A stretch of 8,614 nt of DNA from an uncultured Clostridia bacterium (GCA_938005345.1 CALLNG010000470.1:1-8614); one strand, 5' to 3'; positions 1-7,345 are shown, counted from the stretch's first letter. The notes: generated by a model from the letters alone, not told the origin. Made by a program: numbers and translations.

Positions 1-1
1 G

Positions 2-2206
2 CTCCAGGAAAAACAAGCACAGTGGAAGAAATTGTCTTTGCGGAAAGAAGAGATGGCACAGCTAGCCAGTAAAATTGAACAGGCGAGAAAAGTGGGGCAG
101 GTTCTACCACTTTATGAGCGTTGGATACAGGAAAAGAAAAGCGCAGCGCGTTTACAGGAGCGGGAATGGAACCAACAAGAACAGCTGGCGCAGTACCAGA
201 AGGAAGCAGATGAGCTGCAAAATCAAATAAAGCGGCTAGAGGAGCAGCGTGCTACATACGAAATGACAAAAGCAACGCTGGCACATAATGAAAGAATAAG
301 AAAGCAATATCAGCAGCTGCGGGAGGCACAGCAGAAAAATGAAGTAGCAGCAGCGCGGTTTACTCAGTTAAAAAAATTGCTGGAGAAAAGCCAAATTCGG
401 CAACAGCGGCTTCAGCAGGAAAAAGAGCGCGTATTGCAAGCCCAGCAGGTGGTGATGTTAGCATATACCGCGAAAATACCAGAATACCGTCAACAGCTGG
501 CAGAGCTGGAGCAGCAGAAGGAGCTGCAAATGAGGGCGGAACAGTTGTTGAAAGAAGAAAATGATACTGAGACAAAAGAACAACAGGCGAAACAAATTTG
601 GCAGCAGAAGGAGCAAACCGCAGCTTTGCTCCAAAACCAGTATCAGGAGGCGTTTGATTCGCAACTAAATGGAATGGCACAACTGCTGACAAAACAGTTG
701 CAAGAGGGGAAACCATGCCCTGTTTGCGGCAGCATTCATCATCCGGAACCCGCTTCGGAAAAAGATGTGCCAGCAAAGCAAGAAACAGAGAAATTGCAGC
801 GTCAAGCTTCCAAAATGAAGGAAAGCGCATTGCAGGCAAAGCAAGAATGGATGAGTCTGGTGTCAAGACGGGAACAGCTGCGTCAGCAAAGACAGCAGCA
901 GCCGGCAGCAGCGTTTGATGAACAGGAATTTATCAAATGGAAAGATCGGCTGCAGGCGGCATTGGAGCAACAAGCAAAATGGCCTCAGTATGAGGCGGCG
1001 CAGCACTCCTGCGATGAGCGGCTAAGGCTGTGCCTTGAGCAAACAAAAGGCTTGCAGAATGACTATCTACAGGCGCAGCAACAACAAGCCGCGCAGCAGC
1101 ACTATTTGCAAATTTCTGCAGAAGTGGACGGAGCTTTGCCCGATTGGGATAGTTTGCAAACAAGCATTGCGCAGCAGCAACAGTTCGTGGAACTGTGGGA
1201 GCAACGGTGGCAGCAAGCACAGAAAAAGATGGAAGAATGCCGCATGAAGATAGAGGCTGGAACCGCATCGGTTCTTATATTGCAGCAGGAATGGACAAGG
1301 GCAAAGCAACAAGAGGCAGATGGAAAGACGGCCTTTTATCATTTGTGTGAAAAATTGCAGCTAACCTGGCAGGAATCCTTGCGGCAAGAAGCGGCAGATG
1401 AAGCGGCTGTTTCACAGTGGGAACAGGAGCATCAGCGTTATCAACTTACTTGCCAGTCATGCAAACAGGCAATAGAGGATTATCAAAAAAAACTGGTTGG
1501 TGTATCCAGGCCGGATATAGCAGCGCTGGACAAAGAGGTACAGAGCCTGCACAATCAGCATCTTGCCTGCGTGCAGGACGCATCTGTGCAACAGGAAATG
1601 CTGCAGCGAATGGAGACTAGTTTGCAGAAATTACAGAGACAAGAAGTTTGGTTGAAGAAAAAAAATGTGCAATGGCAGCAGGATCAACAATTTGCCCATA
1701 TGCTGCGTGGAGACACTGGTGTGAGCTTACAGCGTTATGTGTTAGGAGTGATGCTAGCCTCTATTACGGTAGAAGCAAATAAAATGCTGGAACGGGTACA
1801 CGATGGGAGATACCAGCTGCTTCGGACAATGGAAAAAAGTGGTCGCAGCCGAAAGGCAGGACTGGAACTGGAAGTATTTGACCAGTTAACAGGGATGCGG
1901 AGAAGTGTGTCTAGCTTGTCAGGCGGAGAAAAGTTTTTAGTATCCCTATCCCTATCCTTAGGGCTTTCAGCGGTTGTTCAGACCGGGTGCGGTGGAATAC
2001 GGCTGCAAGCGATGTTTATTGACGAAGGGTTTGGAACACTGGATGAATCTTCTATTGCAGATGCACTGCATATATTGTCGCAAATTCGCCATGCAGGAGG
2101 AATTGTAGGGGTGATTTCCCACGTATCGTTGCTAAAGGAAAATATTCATTGTGGGATTGTGGTAGATAAAAAAAATAATGGCAGTAGTTTAAAAATAGTA
2201 CGATAG
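2..2206 (+). CDS. sbcC: SbcC/Rad50-type exonuclease subunit, ATPase (5'-truncated by window edge)
   Basis: This is the C-terminal 734 codons of an SMC-like ATPase that, in the family, pairs with the SbcD nuclease to process DNA ends and hairpins in the cytoplasm. The frame is open to the left edge, so the real start and the Walker A motif lie upstream; the TTG at 32 is only an internal leucine codon. Counting from the first visible codon, a CPVC zinc hook lies at residues 239-242, flanked by long coiled coils very rich in Gln, Glu, Lys and Arg. The C-terminal ATPase half carries the LSGGE signature near residue 639, a Walker B/D-loop segment (FIDEGFGTLDE, Asp at about 674) and a switch histidine in ISH at about 707. 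The segment at 1052-1237 has 18 Gln in 62 residues, which is unusual. Family SbcC proteins are about 1000 residues, so roughly 270-300 are missing. SbcD would be expected just upstream, but this is not visible. Assignment is firm; SbcC rather than archaeal-type Rad50 is inferred from the bacterial context. Confidence 0.95.
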   Translation, partial: LQEKQAQWKKLSLRKEEMAQLASKIEQARKVGQVLPLYERWIQEKKSAARLQEREWNQQEQLAQYQKEADELQNQIKRLEEQRATYEMTKATLAHNERIRKQYQQLREAQQKNEVAAARFTQLKKLLEKSQIRQQRLQQEKERVLQAQQVVMLAYTAKIPEYRQQLAELEQQKELQMRAEQLLKEENDTETKEQQAKQIWQQKEQTAALLQNQYQEAFDSQLNGMAQLLTKQLQEGKPCPVCGSIHHPEPASEKDVPAKQETEKLQRQASKMKESALQAKQEWMSLVSRREQLRQQRQQQPAAAFDEQEFIKWKDRLQAALEQQAKWPQYEAAQHSCDERLRLCLEQTKGLQNDYLQAQQQQAAQQHYLQISAEVDGALPDWDSLQTSIAQQQQFVELWEQRWQQAQKKMEECRMKIEAGTASVLILQQEWTRAKQQEADGKTAFYHLCEKLQLTWQESLRQEAADEAAVSQWEQEHQRYQLTCQSCKQAIEDYQKKLVGVSRPDIAALDKEVQSLHNQHLACVQDASVQQEMLQRMETSLQKLQRQEVWLKKKNVQWQQDQQFAHMLRGDTGVSLQRYVLGVMLASITVEANKMLERVHDGRYQLLRTMEKSGRSRKAGLELEVFDQLTGMRRSVSSLSGGEKFLVSLSLSLGLSAVVQTGCGGIRLQAMFIDEGFGTLDESSIADALHILSQIRHAGGIVGVISHVSLLKENIHCGIVVDKKNNGSSLKIVR

Positions 2207-2250
2207 TATTTTTGTGTGGGGGGAGAAAATACGGCTACATAGAAAGGAAA

Positions 2251-2257
2251 GAGAGGG
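2251..2257 (+). promoter_or_regulatory. Ribosome binding site of the cysteine peptidase gene
   Basis: The purine-rich GAGAGGG sits 8 bases before the ATG at 2266. It decides the start: the frame is open further upstream to a TTG at 2212, but that codon lacks a spaced Shine-Dalgarno site, and starting there would put 18 charged residues ahead of a classic signal peptide. Confidence 0.5.
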
Positions 2258-2265
2258 TAACAGAT

Positions 2266-4875
2266 ATGAAAAAAGTGCTTTCAATCTGCCTCGCTGCTTG
2301 TTTCATTTTCATAGGCAGTGCCGGGGTGGTAGCGGAAGAAACAAATGATTTGCAGCTGGAAGTAGCGCCGCTCAATCCCGATTATGAAGCATATTTGGAG
2401 TTAGACGAGAGCGAGAGACAAGAGATGATTCCGCCCGCCATGTTTGAAGTGCTACCTAGTGCACAAAATGCCATCATGCCAATGGCAGAGTTGCCGCAGA
2501 AATATGATTTGCGGAACGAGGGTGCGGTGCCGGAAGTGAGGGACCAGCTAAACTCAGGCAGTTGTTGGGCATTTGCAGGCCTATCCAGCCTGGAATCGTA
2601 TTTGATGCGTAAATATGATAAGGAGTATCAATTTTCTCCCCGTCATTTGGAATATTCTCAGGTATATCAAATGCGTGATGGCGTAAACACAGAAGCGTTT
2701 AACCGTGTAGCGGACAGCGGCGGTTCTCCGGAAATGCTGGAAGCGTATTTATATCGCGGTGCTGGCCCGGTTGAGGAAGAGAGCATGCCCTTTACCGATG
2801 AAGTGGAAAGCCTTTACCTGGCGGACATTGATCAACCCACTTGCGATGTGCGGCTAATGGATTTCCAATACCTGCCGTATGACACCAATTCGCAAAGCCA
2901 GGATAGTATCATCACGAATATTAAAAACGCGTTGATGAATAAAGGAACTGTAGATATCAACATTAATTTTAATTATGCACAGTTTAACGCAACTACCAAT
3001 GCGCTGTATGTAGAAAATACACTGCTATCTAACCACGCGGTGAGCATTGTGGGATGGGATGACACTTTTCCCCGAACAAATTTTACAACGGATCCAGGTA
3101 GAGACGGCGCATGGATTATACAAAACAGCTGGGGGCCGGATTGGGGAGAAGAGGGATATTTTTATATGTCCTATGCGCAAAAAATTATTATGCCTGTGGT
3201 AGTGGAAGCGGCTCAAGAGGGGAAGAATTATGACAATCTCTATTATCATGATCCACTCGGGTTCAGTCAATTTATGGGGTTTGTCGAATACCCGGGGCAG
3301 GCTTATGCGGCCAACATCTTTGATACGCAGCCAGGAGAACAGGAATTAACAGAAATTACGGTTGCAACAGCAGGGTTTACAACGTATCAGATTTATGTCA
3401 ATCCTAAGAGCGATTCTTTAAACCAGACTGATTTGCAGTTAGTCAAAACCGGGGCTGTAGATTATACCGGATACCACACCGTAGCACTGGATACCCCGCT
3501 TACGCTGACTGGAACGCAATTTGCCATTGTTGTGAAATATAATACGCCGGGCACGAATTATGGTGTGCCAGTCGAGCGGCGCAGTACAGTAAATGCTTAT
3601 TATGCAAAAGTAGAAGCGGAAGCAGGAGATAGTTTCTTGTCACCGGATATGCTTCGTTGGACAGAAATTAGTACCGAAGAAAATGGATATGCAAATTGTT
3701 GTATTAAAGCATATACCAAAAATACAACGCCACGTGCGCAAGTAACCTTCCAAAAGAGCCCTGCTCATGCAAGAATTACGGTGAAAAAAGGATCACAGGA
3801 AATCCGAGCCCAAGCGGGAGGCCTCTATTTGCTGGAACCGGGAACATATACATATACTGTAGAAGCCATGGAGTATAATACTCAGGCAGAACGGATGTTT
3901 CAAGTGACGGAGGCAGACATCATTAGCGGGAAAAAAATAAGGGTTACGTTAAGTCAGGGGGCCGCGCCGCCGCAGGTCTTACAATATCAACAGGAAATGA
4001 TTTACCAGCTTAGAACAGCACAGCAGGCAGATTTTAAAGTGGACTTGGGAAGTAAAAATGCAGCAGCTACGGGAATTCGCAGCGTGTTGGATGAAGATTC
4101 AAATGTATTGGTAATGGGGCGGGATTATACATTTCAAAACAGTACGCTTTCCATTCTCAGCACCTATACTGATAGTATTGTATTGACCAGTGAAGATTAC
4201 GATGTGCTGGAAGGGCCAACAAGAACGTTACAAGTGGTATTTAACGATGCGGCTCAAACTACGGCGCAAATTAGCATTAAATTCCGGTTTGCACCAATTG
4301 GCACTTGTTTAGACTATATTAAAGAGGACTTAGCTGCATTCCAGGCAACCAATTATACAAGCCAGACAGACGTTTTAGCAGTGGTTCGCGGCGCTTATGT
4401 GAACCCTACTTTAGAAGTCAGATACGGGGAGCCGCTTACGGTTACCAGGGCAACAGAAAACGCAGCAGGAAGAATTTATGGAGAGTTATATTTGCAAGAT
4501 ACCACTACCTCTGTCAAACGGTATTTTTCAGTTGATTTACCCATCTATCCCTATCAGTGCCAAGTTAAAGTCACAGGAAAAGACGGGCAAGAGGTATTGC
4601 AGCTGCAACAGGAGCAACAGGTTACGGTGGCGGTTTCGGGTACAATAAACAGTACGCCAGATAAGAATCATCGTATCTATATTGTTGTATATGATGAGAA
4701 AGGAAAAATGGTGCAGTTTCGGCAAATTCCACAGTCCTTGCTCACCATCGTGAATAGCCAGTTTACGGCAGCAGTTTCTGTTTTGATTGCACCGAAACAG
4801 GAAATACGGGTCATGGTCTGGGAGAGTTCCGGCATGCGGCCTTTATCTACGGTGGCAACTTGGAAGAGTCGATAA
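2266..4875 (+). CDS. Secreted multidomain papain-like (C1A) cysteine peptidase
   Basis: This is an 869-residue exported protease. Residues 1-23 form a signal peptide (MKK, hydrophobic core, likely cut after VVA). A short pro-region of about 50 residues ends at LPQKYDLRN, the usual entry to the C1A catalytic domain. Catalytic residues are all visible: oxyanion Gln94 and nucleophile Cys100 in QLNSGSCWAF, His257 in NHAVSIVGW, and Asn287 in QNSWG. Residues about 322-485 resemble the lectin-like domain that commonly follows C1A domains in clostridial proteins. Residues about 488-563 look like a PEGA/Ig-like beta module, and about 568-675 resemble an X2-type Ig-like module. Residues 676-760 and the tail (IRVMVWESSGMRPLS) recall modules recurring at the ends of clostridial surface proteins. 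No LPXTG anchor, SLH repeat or C-terminal membrane helix is seen, so it is probably released or held non-covalently. The gene begins 59 bases after sbcC and ends at a strong terminator; no convincing promoter was found in the gap. Peptidase assignment is firm, C-terminal domain names are tentative, and the substrate is unknown. Confidence 0.93.
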   Translation: MKKVLSICLAACFIFIGSAGVVAEETNDLQLEVAPLNPDYEAYLELDESERQEMIPPAMFEVLPSAQNAIMPMAELPQKYDLRNEGAVPEVRDQLNSGSCWAFAGLSSLESYLMRKYDKEYQFSPRHLEYSQVYQMRDGVNTEAFNRVADSGGSPEMLEAYLYRGAGPVEEESMPFTDEVESLYLADIDQPTCDVRLMDFQYLPYDTNSQSQDSIITNIKNALMNKGTVDININFNYAQFNATTNALYVENTLLSNHAVSIVGWDDTFPRTNFTTDPGRDGAWIIQNSWGPDWGEEGYFYMSYAQKIIMPVVVEAAQEGKNYDNLYYHDPLGFSQFMGFVEYPGQAYAANIFDTQPGEQELTEITVATAGFTTYQIYVNPKSDSLNQTDLQLVKTGAVDYTGYHTVALDTPLTLTGTQFAIVVKYNTPGTNYGVPVERRSTVNAYYAKVEAEAGDSFLSPDMLRWTEISTEENGYANCCIKAYTKNTTPRAQVTFQKSPAHARITVKKGSQEIRAQAGGLYLLEPGTYTYTVEAMEYNTQAERMFQVTEADIISGKKIRVTLSQGAAPPQVLQYQQEMIYQLRTAQQADFKVDLGSKNAAATGIRSVLDEDSNVLVMGRDYTFQNSTLSILSTYTDSIVLTSEDYDVLEGPTRTLQVVFNDAAQTTAQISIKFRFAPIGTCLDYIKEDLAAFQATNYTSQTDVLAVVRGAYVNPTLEVRYGEPLTVTRATENAAGRIYGELYLQDTTTSVKRYFSVDLPIYPYQCQVKVTGKDGQEVLQLQQEQQVTVAVSGTINSTPDKNHRIYIVVYDEKGKMVQFRQIPQSLLTIVNSQFTAAVSVLIAPKQEIRVMVWESSGMRPLSTVATWKSR

Positions 4876-4881
4876 ACGAAG

Positions 4882-4920
4882 AAAAGCTGCGGAATAGGGG
4901 CAGGATTCTGCGGCTTTTTT
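4882..4920 (+). terminator. Rho-independent terminator after the cysteine peptidase gene
   Basis: The left arm AAAAGCTGCGGAAT (4882-4895) pairs with ATTCTGCGGCTTTT (4905-4918) around a 9-base purine-rich loop. Ten core pairs include two G-U pairs, and four further A-T pairs extend the base. The right arm runs into six T's at 4915-4920. It begins 6 bases after the stop codon, which marks the end of the transcript and separates the peptidase from pepD. Confidence 0.88.
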
Positions 4921-5038
4921 CTCGCCATATGTAAGATGAAAATCAGGATTATTCCAAAATGAAAGGAGTGATCTATTGGAGAGATAACATAACACGAAGC
5001 ATTTTACCATATACTTTGGAAAAGGCAGATTGAGGAAG

Positions 5039-5067
5039 TTCATGTTATTTAAAAAAAGAGATATACT
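5039..5067 (+). promoter_or_regulatory. Possible sigma-A-type promoter for pepD
   Basis: The 181-base gap after the peptidase terminator must hold the pepD promoter. A TATACT hexamer at 5062-5067 (5 of 6 matches to the consensus -10) lies 17 bases after TTCATG at 5039-5044, which matches the -35 consensus at only 3 of 6 positions; the spacer is A-rich. A second TATACT at 5010-5015 has no recognisable -35 at the right distance. The rest of the gap (4921-5038) shows no gene and no known riboswitch that I can recognise. Confidence 0.3.
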
Positions 5068-5084
5068 ACTAGGAGACATAACGT

Positions 5085-5091
5085 AAAGGAG
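5085..5091 (+). promoter_or_regulatory. Ribosome binding site of pepD
   Basis: AAAGGAG lies 10 bases before the ATG at 5102, which is slightly long but acceptable. Its first two bases overlap the TAA stop of a possible 14-codon leader reading frame (5042-5086), an arrangement that would allow translational coupling if that frame is used. Confidence 0.7.
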
Positions 5092-5101
5092 TATTCAGTA
5101 T

Positions 5102-6598
5102 ATGGAGTATAAAATTAAAGGTTATGAGCCACAGGCTGTATTTCGCTACTTTGAAGAAATCAGTGCGATACCGCGCGGTTCTGGAAATGAAAGCGGGATA
5201 AGTGCTTATCTGGTAGACTTTGCAAAGCGGCACCAATTAGAATTTGACGTGGATGCAGTCTATAATGTAGTGATCAAAAAAGATGGAAGTGCTGGTTGCC
5301 AAGAGTTAGAACCGGTTATGCTACAGGGGCACACGGATATGGTATGCGAGAAGAATCAAGAGGTGCAGCAGGATTTTGAACGGGATGGGATTGAACTTAT
5401 TCAAGAGGATGGATATGTTCATGCGAACGGAACAACACTTGGAGCAGACAATGGCATTGCAGTTGCTTATATGCTAGCTATCTTAGCAGATACCACGTTG
5501 GTACACCCCCCGCTTGAATGTGTTTTTACAGTGCAGGAGGAAACAGGGTTGACAGGCGCTGCATTACTGGACAAATCGAAACTGCGGGCAAAAACCATGA
5601 TTAACTTGGATTCTGAGGAAGAAGGGATTGCCACCGTAAGCTGTGCTGGCGGGCTGCGTGCGGAGCTTTCCTGCCCAGTGGCGGAGGAACCTTGCGGGGA
5701 TGCATCTTTTCAAATTGCAGTTCGCGGACTGTTGGGCGGTCATTCTGGAACGGACATTCATTTGCAGCGTGGAAATGCAAATAAAATTATGGGAAGACTG
5801 CTATATTTCTTGTATCAAGAAGTGCCATTCCAATTGGTCCGGCTACAGGGCGGCAACAAAGACAATGCGATAGCGCGGGAATGTGATGCGCAGATTGTGC
5901 TGCAAGATGCAGCAAAAAGGGAGCAAGCAAAGCAATGGCTGGACGAAAAAGTACAACATTTACGGGAGGAATTCTGTCCCAGTGAGCCGGCATTTCAGGT
6001 GATAGTAACGGAGAAGGTACAGGCACCCACCGCTGCGGTAGCGCGGGAAAGCACCCAAAATTTGTTGCGCCTGTTATACCTAGCGCCAGATGGTGTGCTA
6101 AAAAAAGATATGCAACATGACGAGTTTGTGGTTAGTTCTGTCAATTTGGGGGTGGTGCGGATTTCTGGTAATCAATTCCAGGCCGTATTTGCGCCGCGTA
6201 GCAGCGTTCAGGCGCTTCTGGAGGAGACGAAACAGCAAATTCAATTGTTAGGCCAGCTGTTTGGCGGCAGCGTATCCTTTCGTGGGGAATATCCTGGTTG
6301 GGAATATGCGCAATATTCTAAAATTCGAGATGTATTTTGCTCCATGTACCGCAAACTTTTCCATGGTGAATTAAAATTGGAGGCTATTCATGCAGGATTG
6401 GAATGTGGTTTATTTGCAGGTACAATAGAGGGATTGGATGCGATTGCAGTAGGGCCGACGCTGCGTGGCTGCCATACGCCGGATGAAGTGATGGATCTGC
6501 AGTCCTGCAAAAATGTATGGGATCTCTTGCTGGAAGTTTTGGAGGAATTGACAAAACCAAATCGCCGCGTTCGCTACACCATTGTGAAGACGAAATAA
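5102..6598 (+). CDS. pepD: Aminoacyl-histidine dipeptidase (PepD, peptidase family M20)
   Basis: This is a 498-residue cytoplasmic metallo-dipeptidase; the family hydrolyses Xaa-His dipeptides such as carnosine and many other unblocked dipeptides using two metal ions. Expected residues are present in order: His77 and Asp79 in GHTDMVCEK, bridging Asp116 in LGADNGIA, the Glu146-Glu147 pair in QEETGLTGA, Asp170 in NLDSEEEG, and His458 in GCHTPDE. These sit three positions before the published PepD residue numbers as I remember them (80, 119, 150, 173, 461), so the protein is nearly collinear with characterised PepD. The inserted lid domain shows GGHSGTDI (His214) and NANK, and HAGLECGLF follows at 430-438. 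The length is close to the usual 485 or so, with a slightly longer basic tail. The gene has its own ribosome binding site and probably its own promoter. A stem-loop follows its stop codon. It likely finishes degradation of imported peptides; nearby peptide-related genes support that, but the actual substrate range is inferred. Confidence 0.95.
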   Translation: MEYKIKGYEPQAVFRYFEEISAIPRGSGNESGISAYLVDFAKRHQLEFDVDAVYNVVIKKDGSAGCQELEPVMLQGHTDMVCEKNQEVQQDFERDGIELIQEDGYVHANGTTLGADNGIAVAYMLAILADTTLVHPPLECVFTVQEETGLTGAALLDKSKLRAKTMINLDSEEEGIATVSCAGGLRAELSCPVAEEPCGDASFQIAVRGLLGGHSGTDIHLQRGNANKIMGRLLYFLYQEVPFQLVRLQGGNKDNAIARECDAQIVLQDAAKREQAKQWLDEKVQHLREEFCPSEPAFQVIVTEKVQAPTAAVARESTQNLLRLLYLAPDGVLKKDMQHDEFVVSSVNLGVVRISGNQFQAVFAPRSSVQALLEETKQQIQLLGQLFGGSVSFRGEYPGWEYAQYSKIRDVFCSMYRKLFHGELKLEAIHAGLECGLFAGTIEGLDAIAVGPTLRGCHTPDEVMDLQSCKNVWDLLLEVLEELTKPNRRVRYTIVKTK

Positions 6599-6606
6599 CA
6601 TAGGGC

Positions 6607-6632
6607 GGGAGACGCTGACGCGTCTCCCTTTT
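6607..6632 (+). terminator. Perfect stem-loop between pepD and the acetyltransferase gene, possibly a partial terminator
   Basis: GGGAGACGC (6607-6615) and GCGTCTCCC (6620-6628) form a perfect 9-pair, GC-rich stem with a TGAC loop, followed by only four T's. It starts 9 bases after the pepD stop. Only 19 bases separate it from the next ATG, so no complete promoter fits between. The downstream gene probably depends on read-through, making this a leaky terminator or an mRNA-stabilising hairpin. Confidence 0.7.
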
Positions 6633-6638
6633 CAAAAT

Positions 6639-6644
6639 AGGAGG
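6639..6644 (+). promoter_or_regulatory. Ribosome binding site of the GNAT gene
   Basis: A full-consensus AGGAGG lies 7 bases before the ATG at 6652, fixing that start. It begins 6 bases after the T run of the preceding stem-loop, so it stays unpaired when that hairpin forms. Confidence 0.85.
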
Positions 6645-6651
6645 AAATCCA

Positions 6652-7164
6652 ATGATTTGTGAAACAAAACGGTTGATTTTACGAAAACTGACGGAACAGG
6701 ACTTTGATGCGCTGTGCAAAATTTTGCAGGATCCAGACGTTATGTATGCCTATGAACATGCATTTTCCAATGAAGAAGTACAAGTATGGCTGGACAAGCA
6801 GCTGAACCGGTACCAGCAATATGGATTCGGATTATGGGGCGTTTTGTTGAAAGAAACGGGAGAACTAATAGGACAGGCGGGTCTTACAATGCAGGAGAGC
6901 AGCCTGGGAGACGTACTGGAAATAGGCTATTTATTTCAAAAAGCCTTTTGGCATCAGGGATATGCCACAGAAGCGGCAGTTGCCTGCAGGGAATATGCGT
7001 TTGAAAAACTGGGAGCAGAGGAAGTTTATTCCATCATTCGTGATAACAATATTGCGTCCCAAAATGTGGCGAAGCGCAATGGAATGTCGAAAGTGGGCAG
7101 TTTTATAAAACACTACTATGGAATGGACATGCCACATGATATTTATTGTGTAAAGAAAAAATAG
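6652..7164 (+). CDS. GNAT-family N-acetyltransferase (RimJ/RimL-like)
   Basis: This is a 170-residue acetyl-CoA-dependent acetyltransferase of normal family length, cytoplasmic, with no signal or membrane segment. The start TKRLILRKLTEQDFD (residues 5-19) is the typical opening of the RimJ/RimL group. Residues 89-108 form motif A, with the acetyl-CoA pyrophosphate loop in WHQGYATEA; Trp occupies the usual Gln/Arg position, as is common in this subgroup. Residues 131-145 hold the DNNIASQNVAKRNGM motif, also characteristic. Family members acetylate the N-termini of ribosomal proteins, but many relatives act on antibiotics, amino acids or other small amines, so the substrate cannot be named. The gene follows pepD by 53 bases with a stem-loop between, and has no promoter of its own that I can see; it is probably co-transcribed at reduced level with pepD. 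Family assignment is firm, substrate unknown. Confidence 0.9.
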   Translation: MICETKRLILRKLTEQDFDALCKILQDPDVMYAYEHAFSNEEVQVWLDKQLNRYQQYGFGLWGVLLKETGELIGQAGLTMQESSLGDVLEIGYLFQKAFWHQGYATEAAVACREYAFEKLGAEEVYSIIRDNNIASQNVAKRNGMSKVGSFIKHYYGMDMPHDIYCVKKK

Positions 7165-7165
7165 A

Positions 7166-7184
7166 GGGAAAGTTTCACTTTTTC
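7166..7184 (+). terminator. Weak hairpin after the acetyltransferase gene
   Basis: GGGAAAGT (7166-7173) can pair with ACTTTTTC (7177-7184) around a 3-base loop, using two G-U pairs. It begins directly after the stop codon and its right arm contains five T's, but no T run follows. It could be a poor terminator ending the pepD-GNAT transcript; it could equally be chance in A/T-rich DNA. Confidence 0.3.
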
Positions 7185-7187
7185 TGC

Positions 7188-7215
7188 TTGAAAATAATGC
7201 AAAAGGGTATACTAT
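7188..7215 (+). promoter_or_regulatory. Possible promoter for the OPT transporter gene
   Basis: TTGAAA at 7188-7193 (4 of 6 matches to the -35 consensus) is followed 16 bases later by TACTAT at 7210-7215. A better -10 hexamer, TATACT at 7208-7213, overlaps it, but its spacer would be only 14 bases. If used, transcription would start near 7222 and give a leader of roughly 120 bases before the GTG. Confidence 0.35.
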
Positions 7216-7236
7216 AGAGCAGAAATATTTCATATC

Positions 7237-7332
7237 CATTTCAGCATAGGAGACAGTTCAAATTTTAAGAAAGCTGAATGCTCTTCTTAGTTGGAGTTCT
7301 GTAGCCGAAAGACCTGAAACGGAACAACAGAA
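7237..7332 (+). promoter_or_regulatory. Possible structured leader of the OPT transporter gene with a tiny leader ORF
   Basis: Two stem-loops can be drawn. CATTTCAGC (7237-7245) pairs with GCTGAATG (7273-7280) with one bulged base. TTCTGT (7297-7302) pairs with ACAGAA (7327-7332), with an inner CCG/CGG (7305-7307 with 7320-7322). The second ends inside the purine tract AAAGGG (7331-7336) that serves as ribosome binding site. An 8-codon frame, MLFLVGVL, runs from ATG 7278 to TAG 7304, linking the two stems; its own ribosome binding site is poor. I recognise no known riboswitch class. This is a hand-drawn possibility, not a computed fold. Confidence 0.22.
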
Positions 7333-7345
7333 AGGGTGAAGCTCT

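Noticed and set aside
360..866. Long open frame on the minus strand (168 codons) opposite the sbcC coil
   Set aside because: It lies entirely opposite a confident coding region, resembles no protein family, and is explained by the low stop-codon content of the reverse complement of Gln/Glu-rich coding DNA.
1943..1960. Three tandem TCC-CTA-like hexamers, possible slippage or phase-variation tract
   Set aside because: They encode alternating Ser-Leu just after LSGGE, where the family always has a similar Ser/Ala-Leu pattern of the same length, so no expansion is implied; three imperfect units are too few.
2191..2213. AAAAATA ... TATTTTT inverted repeat across the sbcC stop codon, possible terminator
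   Set aside because: The stem is seven A-T pairs only and would be unstable; it is expected by chance in such A/T-rich sequence.
2212..2265. Upstream TTG start that would add 18 residues to the cysteine peptidase
   Set aside because: It lacks a spaced ribosome binding site and would bury the signal peptide behind a charged segment; the ATG at 2266 is clearly better.
4968..5033. 22-codon GTG frame downstream of AAAGGAG in the gap before pepD
   Set aside because: The Shine-Dalgarno-like bases touch the GTG, leaving no spacer, and the peptide shows nothing recognisable.
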